Part shown: positions 56,829 through 64,000 of the stretch, in pieces
Layout of the letters: each line of letters starts with the position of its first letter
Numbering within the stretch: position 1 is the first letter of the stretch
From: an uncultured Bacteroidota bacterium
Lineage (GTDB): Bacteria > Bacteroidota > Bacteroidia > Flavobacteriales > Flavobacteriaceae
Direction of reading: 5' to 3'
DNA: 64,000 bases
Assembly (NCBI GenBank): GCA_902566635.1
Contig: CACFJP010000002.1
Coordinates: forward strand, 59,326 to 123,325
Position numbers and translations under genes: made by a program
Notes under the pieces: generated by a model
The model's database searches: none
Told to the model about the DNA's origin: nothing
Seen by the model: only the letters and a program-made list of their open reading frames with translations

Positions 56829-58430
56829 TTACATCCGAAACACACCAAAAGCGTCAGTTCCTTTTATAGGATATTGATATACAGTTGCCAATGCAATGGT
56901 CAAGTGCTTTCTTGTCTGGCGTGGATCAATCACGCCATCGTCCCATAGTTCTGAAGTGGCATGCCATACACTAGCCTTATTTTGTGCGTCTTTTTTGATG
57001 GCGTCCTTTTCCTTTTTGAGTTGCTTTTCATCCACTTTTTGATTTGTGGAAGCAGCAGACTGTCGTTTGATGATTTCCATCACGCCAGCCAATTGCTCAG
57101 CACCCATCACGCCAGCCATGACATTGGGATATGAGAACAAAAAACGAGGGGAAAACGAACGACCACACATGGCATAATTTCCAGCACCATAGGAGTTGCC
57201 AATCAAAAGTGTGATGTGTGGCACAGTGCTCCCCGCCACTGCGTGGATCAATTGTGAACCACTGTTTATCATTCCCTTTTGTTCATATGATTTACCAACC
57301 ATAAAACCAGTGGTGTTGTGCATAAACAAAAGGGGTAGATTGGACTTGTTAGCAAGTTGGATAAACTGTGTAGCTTTTTGGGCAGACTCGGCAAAGATTA
57401 CCCCATTGCTGGCGATAATTCCGACGGGATATCCCCCAATTTTGGTCCAGCAACAAATCATGGTTTTGCCATAGTTTTCTTTGAATTCTGTAAATTCAGA
57501 TCCGTCCACAAATCGTGCAATTATTTCACGAACATCCACTTGTTTTTTGAGGTTTGCTGGAAGAATCCCCAAGAGCTCCTCTTGCTTGTAGCGTGGCGGC
57601 ACGATAGGGGTTGTGGGTTCGAAATGTGGTTTGTGTGGCTTGAGGGTTTTCACAACATTACGTGCAATGTTTATGGCATCCATTTCGTCATCTGCCAAAA
57701 AATCGGCAACACCCGAAATATTACTATGCATGGTTGCACCCCCAAGTTCTTCGGCATTGGTGTCTTCATTAGTTGCCATTTTAACCAATGGCGGGCCTGC
57801 CAAAAATACTTTGGCAGCATCCTTTTGCATAATGGTGTAGTCCGACATGCCTGGTACATAAGCACCACCAGCTGTGGCATTGCCAAAGACAACCGATATG
57901 GTGGGAATCCCCTGCTTGGATCGCAAAGACATATCCCTGAAAGTGGAACCGTAGTTGTTAAACACTCGATCTTGATCGGGAAGATTTGCGCCACCACTCT
58001 CCACCAAGTTGATGGTTGGAATTTTGTTTTCTAAAGCGATTTCACCCAATCGACGAATTTTTAAGCTCGTGGCATAATCGACTGTTCCTGCCTTGCGTGT
58101 GCTGAGATTGGCATTGACAATGCAAAGGCGTTTGTTGACATACCCAACCCCTGCAACAGTGGTTCCGCCTGGGCCAAAACCACCCTCGTGGAGCAAGCCC
58201 GCCAAGGGCATCAGCTCGATAAAAGGACTGTCTTTATCGAGTAAAAGTTGAATGCGTTCTCTAGCTAAAAACTTTTTTCGTTTCTTAGCGCGATCAATCG
58301 ATGCTTTGCTGCCCTCTGTCTTGGCAACAGTCAGGTGCGCCTGAAGCTTGTCAACCAATACTTGCATCTCTTCCTTATTTCTGAGGAAGCGATCGCTCTT
58401 TGGATTGATTTTAGATCGAAAACTTTGCAT
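56829..58430 (-). CDS. acyl-CoA carboxylase beta (carboxyltransferase) subunit
   Basis: 533 residues from ATG 58430 (MQSFRSKINPKSDRF); the longer ORF runs through a promoter-like box. Both crotonase-fold halves are present: NLVESGGANLPDQDRVF and VFGNATAGGAYVPGMSDYTIM, then FMHNTTGFMVGKSYEQKG and LIGNSYGAGNYAMCGRSFSP. The sequence is closest to methylcrotonyl- or propionyl-type carboxyltransferases. No biotin-carrying alpha subunit is next to it, so the partner must be elsewhere. Confidence 0.9.
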   Translation of the reverse strand: MQSFRSKINPKSDRFLRNKEEMQVLVDKLQAHLTVAKTEGSKASIDRAKKRKKFLARERIQLLLDKDSPFIELMPLAGLLHEGGFGPGGTTVAGVGYVNKRLCIVNANLSTRKAGTVDYATSLKIRRLGEIALENKIPTINLVESGGANLPDQDRVFNNYGSTFRDMSLRSKQGIPTISVVFGNATAGGAYVPGMSDYTIMQKDAAKVFLAGPPLVKMATNEDTNAEELGGATMHSNISGVADFLADDEMDAINIARNVVKTLKPHKPHFEPTTPIVPPRYKQEELLGILPANLKKQVDVREIIARFVDGSEFTEFKENYGKTMICCWTKIGGYPVGIIASNGVIFAESAQKATQFIQLANKSNLPLLFMHNTTGFMVGKSYEQKGMINSGSQLIHAVAGSTVPHITLLIGNSYGAGNYAMCGRSFSPRFLFSYPNVMAGVMGAEQLAGVMEIIKRQSAASTNQKVDEKQLKKEKDAIKKDAQNKASVWHATSELWDDGVIDPRQTRKHLTIALATVYQYPIKGTDAFGVFRM

Positions 58431-58471
58431 AGTTATTCGCTTAGCCCCTGTGTTGAGGGAAAAACGATGTG

Positions 58472-58479
58472 CAAAGGTA
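58472..58479 (-). promoter_or_regulatory. -7 box for acyl-CoA carboxylase gene
   Basis: The minus strand reads TACCTTTG, a TANNTTTG match, 41 nt before the chosen ATG. Its place inside the longer ORF supports the shorter start. Confidence 0.45.
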
Positions 58480-58514
58480 CACAATATGCGTTACTCGATA
58501 GAATGCGCCTGGAC

Positions 58515-60806
58515 TTAAGACTCCGAATTCTTTTTGATCAAGGGGTCAATATCGCTGTCATAATCGATATAATAGAGCTCGATCAGGTTCATAGTTGCGG
58601 CGATCAGGTCTTTGGTTTCAGATAAAATACCAAAGAAAAGCGTGGTGTTTTTGGGGCTTGATTCTTCGGTTCTCGTCCGACTGACTTGGTCTTGAATTCG
58701 ACTGTTAATCGAGTTGAACAAAATTTCCTTTTTGGGTAGGATGTCTTTGATTTGGTCAAAGTCATTGAGGTCAAATGTAAATCGAATTTCAGAAAACAAA
58801 TCCTCCAACTCATTTTCTATGGTTTTGAGGGCTTTGATTTGGGTGTATTTGATTTTTTTGTGTTTGTTACTAACGTGTTTTTGACACTTTTTATTGAGCA
58901 GTTCTAGGGATTGACACATGTCCTCCAAACAATCGATTAGTGCTATAAAAAACTTACTAGCTTTTACACTGTCTTCGTCGAGTTCTTTGATAAAGTAATA
59001 GAGTTCATCGTGAAGGGAACTAATTTCATTTTCGAGTTTTTTTACACGTCGTTTATTTTTTTTCAGCGTGTCAACATTTTCAGTGGCAAGCCCATGTATG
59101 GTGTTTTTATAGATTTCATTGGCACGGCGAACCATACGGGAAACGTTATATGCACTTTCTGCAATAAGGCCTTGTACCGAGCCTGCTTCGGTCATGTAAA
59201 GCTCGTCTTCTTCCTTGAGAGTTTTACTTTCTTTTTGAGATCGGATATAGTTTCGGTAGAGAATGATTGTGGAGAAAATCAGTAAAATAATAATCGCAAT
59301 CAACTTGGTGAAATAGATAAAGGTAACCAGCAAGGCACAGGCTGTGAATGCGATGAAGGCAGTCAAAAACCACCCACCAACGACATTGATAACTCCAGCC
59401 ACACGATAGACAGCACTATCGCTACCCCAAGCACGATCGGCAAGGGAAGTTCCCATGGCGACCATAAAGGTCACATAGGTGGTTGAAAGCGGGAGCTTAT
59501 AGGAGGTCGCGATTGAAATCAAAACAGCAGCTACTGTGAGGTTGATCGATGCACGAACATTGTCAAAGGCGGGCAAATCCCCTTTTTTGATGACCGCTTC
59601 TTCAAGTGTGGGCTGGGTAAATTGCTTGGTAATCAGATTTTGAATAGGTGTGGGAAACATTCGATTGATAACGCTAGTTGTACGGACAAAGGCATTGACC
59701 AGTCCACGTGATAAGGAATTGGATTCAAAGCGTTCTTTGGTTTTGTCTTGTCGGGAAAGGTCGATGGTTGTTTTGACGACTTTTTTGGCTTTTGTGGAGG
59801 TCCATAAGGTAAGGACCATCACTAGACCAGCGATGAATAAAAAGATGGTTGGTGTTGCGACTTTGGCAGCCAAGCCCCCCATGGAAAATAGTTCTGGGTC
59901 TATGCCCGAAGCCAACCACGACTGATAGGATTGCCATGCCGCAATGGGGACACCAATAAAGTTGACCAAATCGTTGCCTGCAAAAGCGAGCGCGAGTGAA
60001 AAAGTGCCAACGGCAATAATCATTTTGTATATATCCCAAAAACGAACCCAAATCATACTGATCAAAGTCCAAAACACAAGCCCGATTGAAGATACCGTGA
60101 TCAGCTCAGTTTCGGCAAATTCACCAAGGGTCATACCGCCCAGAAGCGGAAGTGTTTCGCCAGCATAGGGAGTCCCTTTTATTCCCTTAATGATGATAAA
60201 ATAGGTGATGGCAGTAAGGGCCATTCCACCAAACAAAGCACTCATCCATCTGGGGTTTTCTTGAAAGTGAAAGCTCAAAAAAAGACGGGAAATATATTGC
60301 ACGATAGCCCCAATGGAAAAGGCAAATACAATTGATAAGAAAATACCCAGTACAATTTGTGTTGCTTTGGTGACATTGATAAAGGTGATGAGTTCTTCGG
60401 TGGCATCTCCAGTGTAGATTTTCAATAAGGCCATGGCAACGGCTGCACCGAGGAGTTCAAAAACAATGGATACCGTAGTTGAAGTAGGAAGTCCAAGGGT
60501 ATTAAAAAAGTCCAACAATAGAATATCGGTAATCATCACAGCGATAAAAATCACCATGATTTCGGAAAAGACAAACATTTCGGGGTTAAAGATGCCTTTG
60601 CGTGCGACCTCCATCAACCCACTGGAGAAAATGGCTCCAGCAGCCACGCCCACACTGGCGACAATCATAATCATCCGAAAGCTAAGGGCCTTGGAACCGA
60701 TGGCAGAATTGAGGAAGTTTACCGCATCATTACTCACGCCAACAATCAGGTCAGCCAAGGCCAAAACGGCCAAGGCAATGAGCATGAATAGGTAGATGTT
60801 TTCCAT
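58515..60806 (-). CDS. PiT-family phosphate permease with C-terminal PhoU-like domain
   Basis: 763 residues. The membrane part (about 1-520) has two PiT signatures: GVSNDAVNFLNSAIGSKAL near the N-terminus and AFAGNDLVNFIGVPIAAWQ in the second half. The C-terminal ~210 residues are soluble, helical and charged (ESAYNVSRMVRRANEIYKNT, LYYFIKELDEDSVKASKFF), like DUF47/PhoU-type proteins that accompany PiT permeases as separate genes elsewhere. The fusion suggests built-in regulation. Its ATG is 3 nt from the stop of the upstream TonB receptor, so both are in one operon. Confidence 0.9.
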   Translation of the reverse strand: MENIYLFMLIALAVLALADLIVGVSNDAVNFLNSAIGSKALSFRMIMIVASVGVAAGAIFSSGLMEVARKGIFNPEMFVFSEIMVIFIAVMITDILLLDFFNTLGLPTSTTVSIVFELLGAAVAMALLKIYTGDATEELITFINVTKATQIVLGIFLSIVFAFSIGAIVQYISRLFLSFHFQENPRWMSALFGGMALTAITYFIIIKGIKGTPYAGETLPLLGGMTLGEFAETELITVSSIGLVFWTLISMIWVRFWDIYKMIIAVGTFSLALAFAGNDLVNFIGVPIAAWQSYQSWLASGIDPELFSMGGLAAKVATPTIFLFIAGLVMVLTLWTSTKAKKVVKTTIDLSRQDKTKERFESNSLSRGLVNAFVRTTSVINRMFPTPIQNLITKQFTQPTLEEAVIKKGDLPAFDNVRASINLTVAAVLISIATSYKLPLSTTYVTFMVAMGTSLADRAWGSDSAVYRVAGVINVVGGWFLTAFIAFTACALLVTFIYFTKLIAIIILLIFSTIILYRNYIRSQKESKTLKEEDELYMTEAGSVQGLIAESAYNVSRMVRRANEIYKNTIHGLATENVDTLKKNKRRVKKLENEISSLHDELYYFIKELDEDSVKASKFFIALIDCLEDMCQSLELLNKKCQKHVSNKHKKIKYTQIKALKTIENELEDLFSEIRFTFDLNDFDQIKDILPKKEILFNSINSRIQDQVSRTRTEESSPKNTTLFFGILSETKDLIAATMNLIELYYIDYDSDIDPLIKKNSES

Positions 60807-60809
60807 TTT

Positions 60810-63614
60810 TTAAAAACTAACTCTGTAACCTACTGTATACGTAATGCCTGGATTGTAAGAATTAAACACAAATGAATTCTCTCCCAGCCATCTGTATACA
60901 CTTTCAACTCTATCATCAAGGATGTTAGATATTTTGAGCTCTATGTTACTGTTTAGCTTTCCAGCAAAAGATTTTTTTAATTTAAAATCCAATTTATTGA
61001 ACGGTTTGGTAAATACATCAGGAATTCCACCTAGTCCCACTTTACTGAGAGTTTCTCCCTGAACATTGTAAAACAGACCAAAATCTAAATCATAGTTAAT
61101 CAACTTGGCGTTTAAACCAATGTTTACAATATGAGGAGATTGTCCTTGTAATGGGCGTTCATTTTCTAACACACCATTACCTAATTCGTCTTTGGAAGCC
61201 TCGTACTTTGAATTGTATTCGTCATCAGACATTGTTTGTTTAGCATCGATTATTGTTATATTGGATGATAGGGATGTCAGTATATTTTGTGAATCAAAAA
61301 TATTTTTTCTTATTTCAACCTCTATGCCCCTTACTGATGCACTACCAGTATTTTTTGCCAAAAAAGTATTTGGAGAATTTTCACTTGCATTTGTTATTTC
61401 AATTGGATCAAGAAAATCTTTATAAAAAACACTAACTGCATACATTTGATTTTTTTCACTGAATTTTTCAAATCTCAAATCATAATTACTAATGTAGCTT
61501 GGTTTTACTTCAGGGTTTCCTAAGAAAAAGGTTTCAGAAACAGGGTCATATAAATATGCTGTTGAGGCTTCTCTGAATGATGGCCTAGCAGTTGTTTCAT
61601 AATACGACATACGCAAGTTTATATCGTCACTTAACCCAACGATTGTGTTTGCAAATAAAAAGTTATCAGAGGTGTTAATGAAAGAGGCTTTATTGTATTT
61701 ATTTCCGGGCAAGTCTTCTCCAGTATATATCAAATTAAATTGTTCACTTCTAACCCCAAAAATAAGTTTTAAATCACTAGTAACACCAAGCTCAGCCTCA
61801 ATAAAGGTTGCATCGACCTCAGTTTCAGATTCATATATATTTGTTCTTTCAAACCCACCTCTTAGATAAGTCCCGGTTTTATTTTCTCTTGTCCAAATAT
61901 TTTCGTCATAAAAATACGCGTCGGAGTCGCCTTCAAGTATAGTAGAATCTCCATTAAACCAAACATCAAATTTCTTCGAGTTATAATCTCTGTGTTTTAA
62001 ATTTCTGGTTGTCCCTATAGACAATGAACTTTCCGTTCCAATTTCATCTAAATTTAGTTTTAAACTGAAAGATAAAGCAGTAGACTCCTCGTCTAAATTT
62101 CTCCAAATTCTTGAGGGGGCACTCACTTGATTAGGACTAAAATAAAACACATCGCGCGCAGTGTTTGTTTCAAAAACTGACCTTCTAAGGTCTTTATCTC
62201 TTAAGTTAGATCTTGAAAATGCATATGCCCAATCAAATTCGATAACACCGTCCTTTATATTATGCTTACCTTGTATAGGGACTGACAACAAGCTTTTTTC
62301 TGTGTAAGATAATGTGCTACCAACCCCAAAATAATTGTTTTCAACACTTTCAACTCTTTCTAAGTTACTTGCTTTTGACTCACCGTTTTGTAGCCTTAAA
62401 ACATTTATTGAAACTTTATTATAATTGTTTTGAAGTGTGATTCCAGCAAGACCACTCAAAAACTTATTAATAACTCCAATTTGACTTTCTTGTTCACTGT
62501 AAAATTGTAATACACCTTCGCTTTTTTGAACTGTATTATCAATATAACTTTCATAAAACTGTTCTTCAGTTTTGTACCCTATTGAAGTAATATATCCCAA
62601 TTTTGTCTCTCCCCACAAATTAATTGAGTTAGATGTGCTAAAATTAAACGAATGATTCATATTACTTTTATCGTTCAATGGCACCATTACTTTGCTAAGC
62701 GATCGAGTAGATTTTGTCAGAATATCAGTATCAGGCAAAAAATGGAGTGCTGGAGGTAAGTCAATTGATGGATCTAAGGGTAAGGTTCTATAGTCGCTAT
62801 CGACACCTCGCCAGTCAGTACTAGATGTATTATCACGAATAAAGGAATTGTTAAAGTGCATATCTGGATTATAACCCCCGGAATAACTAAAATTATATTC
62901 AGGCGCGAATGTAAATTTTTTCAATTCAATATTCACGACACCTCCAGTAAAGTCTGCTGCTACTTTAGAAGAAGCGGATTTTTGTATGATTATATTTTCA
63001 ATAATTGACGTAGGGAATAGATCTAGAGGAAGTGTATTTTTATCTGGATCAATTCCTGGTAACTCAAGAGAATTTAACATCGTTTTTGAGTACCGGTCCC
63101 CTAAACCCCTTACATAAACGTACTTACCATCTTGGACAGAAACTCCAGGAACTCTTTTAACGGCTGAAGCAATATCACTGTCACCTGCTTTTTTAATTGC
63201 TTGGATAGACAAACCATCTAAAACTACATTTGCATTTTTTTGGATATTTAAGACCGATGTTTCAGTGCTTTTTTGTGCAGTTGTAGTTATAACGACTTCT
63301 TCAAGAGCGTTTGAAGATGGTTCGAGGACAACATCTAAATTTGTAATTTTATTTTTTGATACCAAAACCCCTGTAACTCTTTTCTTATCATATCCAACAA
63401 ATGAGTATTCTATTGTATAGGAACCGTCATTAAGTTCTAAATAATACTTGCCGTCCAGATCAGAGGTTGTACCATTGCCGGTTTCAATAACAATTATATT
63501 TGCGAATGGAAGTAGATCATTAAATTCTCCGTCAATAATCAATCCACTTACACCTGATTGGGAGTACAAAATTGATGAGAATATAGTTAAAAAGAATAAA
63601 ATTAAATGCTTCAT
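60810..63614 (-). CDS. large TonB-dependent receptor with carboxypeptidase-like domain
   Basis: 934 residues from ATG 63614 (MKHLILFFLTIFSSILYSQSG); the track starts at a GTG five codons earlier, inside the promoter-like box. Domains: signal peptide, CarboxypepD_reg-like domain (about 20-105, with YYLELNDGSYTIEYSFVGYD), plug (about 125-230, with GKYVYVRGLGDRYSKTMLN and ADFTGGVVNIELK), then a barrel ending GITYTVGYRVSF. Its DNA looks more AT-rich than the neighbours. It is packed 3 nt before the phosphate permease, so the substrate may be a phosphorylated compound, but that is inference. Confidence 0.88.
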   Translation of the reverse strand: MKHLILFFLTIFSSILYSQSGVSGLIIDGEFNDLLPFANIIVIETGNGTTSDLDGKYYLELNDGSYTIEYSFVGYDKKRVTGVLVSKNKITNLDVVLEPSSNALEEVVITTTAQKSTETSVLNIQKNANVVLDGLSIQAIKKAGDSDIASAVKRVPGVSVQDGKYVYVRGLGDRYSKTMLNSLELPGIDPDKNTLPLDLFPTSIIENIIIQKSASSKVAADFTGGVVNIELKKFTFAPEYNFSYSGGYNPDMHFNNSFIRDNTSSTDWRGVDSDYRTLPLDPSIDLPPALHFLPDTDILTKSTRSLSKVMVPLNDKSNMNHSFNFSTSNSINLWGETKLGYITSIGYKTEEQFYESYIDNTVQKSEGVLQFYSEQESQIGVINKFLSGLAGITLQNNYNKVSINVLRLQNGESKASNLERVESVENNYFGVGSTLSYTEKSLLSVPIQGKHNIKDGVIEFDWAYAFSRSNLRDKDLRRSVFETNTARDVFYFSPNQVSAPSRIWRNLDEESTALSFSLKLNLDEIGTESSLSIGTTRNLKHRDYNSKKFDVWFNGDSTILEGDSDAYFYDENIWTRENKTGTYLRGGFERTNIYESETEVDATFIEAELGVTSDLKLIFGVRSEQFNLIYTGEDLPGNKYNKASFINTSDNFLFANTIVGLSDDINLRMSYYETTARPSFREASTAYLYDPVSETFFLGNPEVKPSYISNYDLRFEKFSEKNQMYAVSVFYKDFLDPIEITNASENSPNTFLAKNTGSASVRGIEVEIRKNIFDSQNILTSLSSNITIIDAKQTMSDDEYNSKYEASKDELGNGVLENERPLQGQSPHIVNIGLNAKLINYDLDFGLFYNVQGETLSKVGLGGIPDVFTKPFNKLDFKLKKSFAGKLNSNIELKISNILDDRVESVYRWLGENSFVFNSYNPGITYTVGYRVSF

Positions 63615-63628
63615 AAAATGAATTTGCA

Positions 63629-63636
63629 CAAAAATA
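63629..63636 (-). promoter_or_regulatory. -7 box for receptor-PiT operon
   Basis: The minus strand reads TATTTTTG, matching TANNTTTG, with 14 nt before the receptor ATG. It lies downstream of a strong terminator, so the operon should start here. Confidence 0.5.
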
Positions 63637-63679
63637 TTCTTATAAAGTAAAAAACGTATATTATGTTAATGTTAAGAAA

Positions 63680-63700
63680 AAACCCCCAAAAAGGGGGTTT
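63680..63700 (-). terminator. rho-independent terminator of the T9SS cargo gene
   Basis: AAACCCCC-AAAAA-GGGGGTTT is a perfect 8-bp stem with an A5 loop and flanking A/T tracts. On the minus strand it ends the partial T9SS gene before the receptor promoter. Confidence 0.85.
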
Positions 63701-63726
63701 ATGATCTAATTAAAACCTATTTAAGA

Positions 63727-64000
63727 TTATTTTCTTATCAGTTTCCCTTGAACTTTTTGTTCATCTGTAATTATTTCAATAACATAAATTCCAGATCTAA
63801 CATTTTCAATATTAATTGAATTAGCTCTTATCACCTTTTCAACCAATTGACCTGAGATAGAATAAACATTAATTTCGTTAACTCTACTTTCACTGTCAAT
63901 ATTTACTATACCATTCGTTGGATTTGGATAATACGATATAGTTGATTTGACCTCGAAAATTTCCTCAAATGAAAAGGTAGTGTTAACAAAAGCATAAGCA
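63727..64000 (-). CDS. T9SS type A sorting-domain protein, 3' end
   Basis: Not in the ORF track because it runs off the window edge. The minus strand is open from base 64000 to the stop at 63727-63729 and encodes about 90 residues, including STISYYPNPTNGIVNIDSES, NEINVYSISGQLVEKVIRAN and SGIYVIEIITDEQ, the hallmark type A T9SS sorting tail that targets a protein for export and surface anchoring. The cargo domain lies beyond the window, so the function is unknown. Its position before the receptor-permease operon suggests a secreted enzyme feeding that uptake system. Confidence 0.85.
   Translation of the reverse strand, partial: AYAFVNTTFSFEEIFEVKSTISYYPNPTNGIVNIDSESRVNEINVYSISGQLVEKVIRANSINIENVRSGIYVIEIITDEQKVQGKLIRK

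Noticed and set aside
57357-58034. 225-residue plus-strand ORF opposite the acyl-CoA carboxylase gene
   Set aside because: Antisense to conserved crotonase-fold motifs; its translation is rich in Cys, Trp and His in the manner of shadow frames.
1-64000. tRNA, rRNA, CRISPR array, prophage or insertion sequence
   Set aside because: No tRNA-like clover-leaf arms, direct-repeat arrays, transposase motifs or integrase genes were noticed on either strand.

Overview
This window looks like a compact chromosome segment of a member of the Flavobacteriia (Bacteroidota), probably aquatic. The evidence is two type IX secretion (T9SS) components (SprE/PorW and PorZ), T9SS C-terminal sorting domains with the YPNP start, three TonB-dependent outer-membrane receptors, a split F-type ATP synthase locus (a, c, b, delta, alpha and gamma here; beta and epsilon absent), few Shine-Dalgarno sites, and Bacteroidota-type TANNTTTG promoter boxes. 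The DNA is moderately AT-rich. I see no rRNA, tRNA, CRISPR array, phage or insertion sequence.

Layout. 1-7.7 kb (+): 3' end of sprE, a bactofilin, two small membrane proteins and atpB-E-F-H-A-G. 7.7-8.4 kb: a decayed zone with a frameshifted lipoprotein gene and a probable flippase stub. 8.4-12.7 kb (+): dut, a sugar-nucleotidyltransferase, a DUF4292 lipoprotein, a degenerate EnvC-like protein, and an S1/P1 nuclease gene interrupted by one amber codon. 12.7-18.2 kb: ribE (-) divergent from pdxA, then the DUF177/rpmF and fabH/accB/accC lipid-synthesis block (+). 18.2-21 kb (-): asd, alr, tdk. 21.2-27 kb (+): rsmI, recJ, nadA-nadB-nadC. 27-36 kb: a TonB receptor, pgi, an LytM lipoprotein, DUF3108 and uvrC (-), a 5-formyl-THF cyclo-ligase (+), then lspA, a DksA-like gene and ileS (36-40 kb, -). 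40-48 kb (-): TonB receptor, recO, porZ, gdhA, metB. 48.3-51.7 kb (+): ArsC-like, EamA transporter, orphan T9SS tail remnant, DjlA-like, HupE/UreJ-like, dCMP deaminase. 51.7-52.4 kb (-): a small protein and marC. 52.5-56.8 kb (+): DUF3109, nrdB, nrdA. 56.8-64 kb (-): acyl-CoA carboxylase beta, a PiT transporter with a PhoU-like tail, a large TonB receptor, and the 3' end of a T9SS-exported protein.

Themes. Deoxynucleotide supply (dut, tdk, dCMP deaminase, nrdAB), NAD and fatty-acid synthesis, and cell-envelope maintenance dominate. No new defence or mobile system is visible. The observations most worth checking are: (1) IleS carries GIHH where class I synthetases have HIGH, the GXHH type linked to mupirocin hyper-resistance; (2) four decayed genes, all for envelope or exported proteins; (3) TANNTTTG boxes only 4-6 nt before start codons, suggesting leaderless mRNAs; (4) a receptor and phosphate permease packed together beside a T9SS cargo gene.
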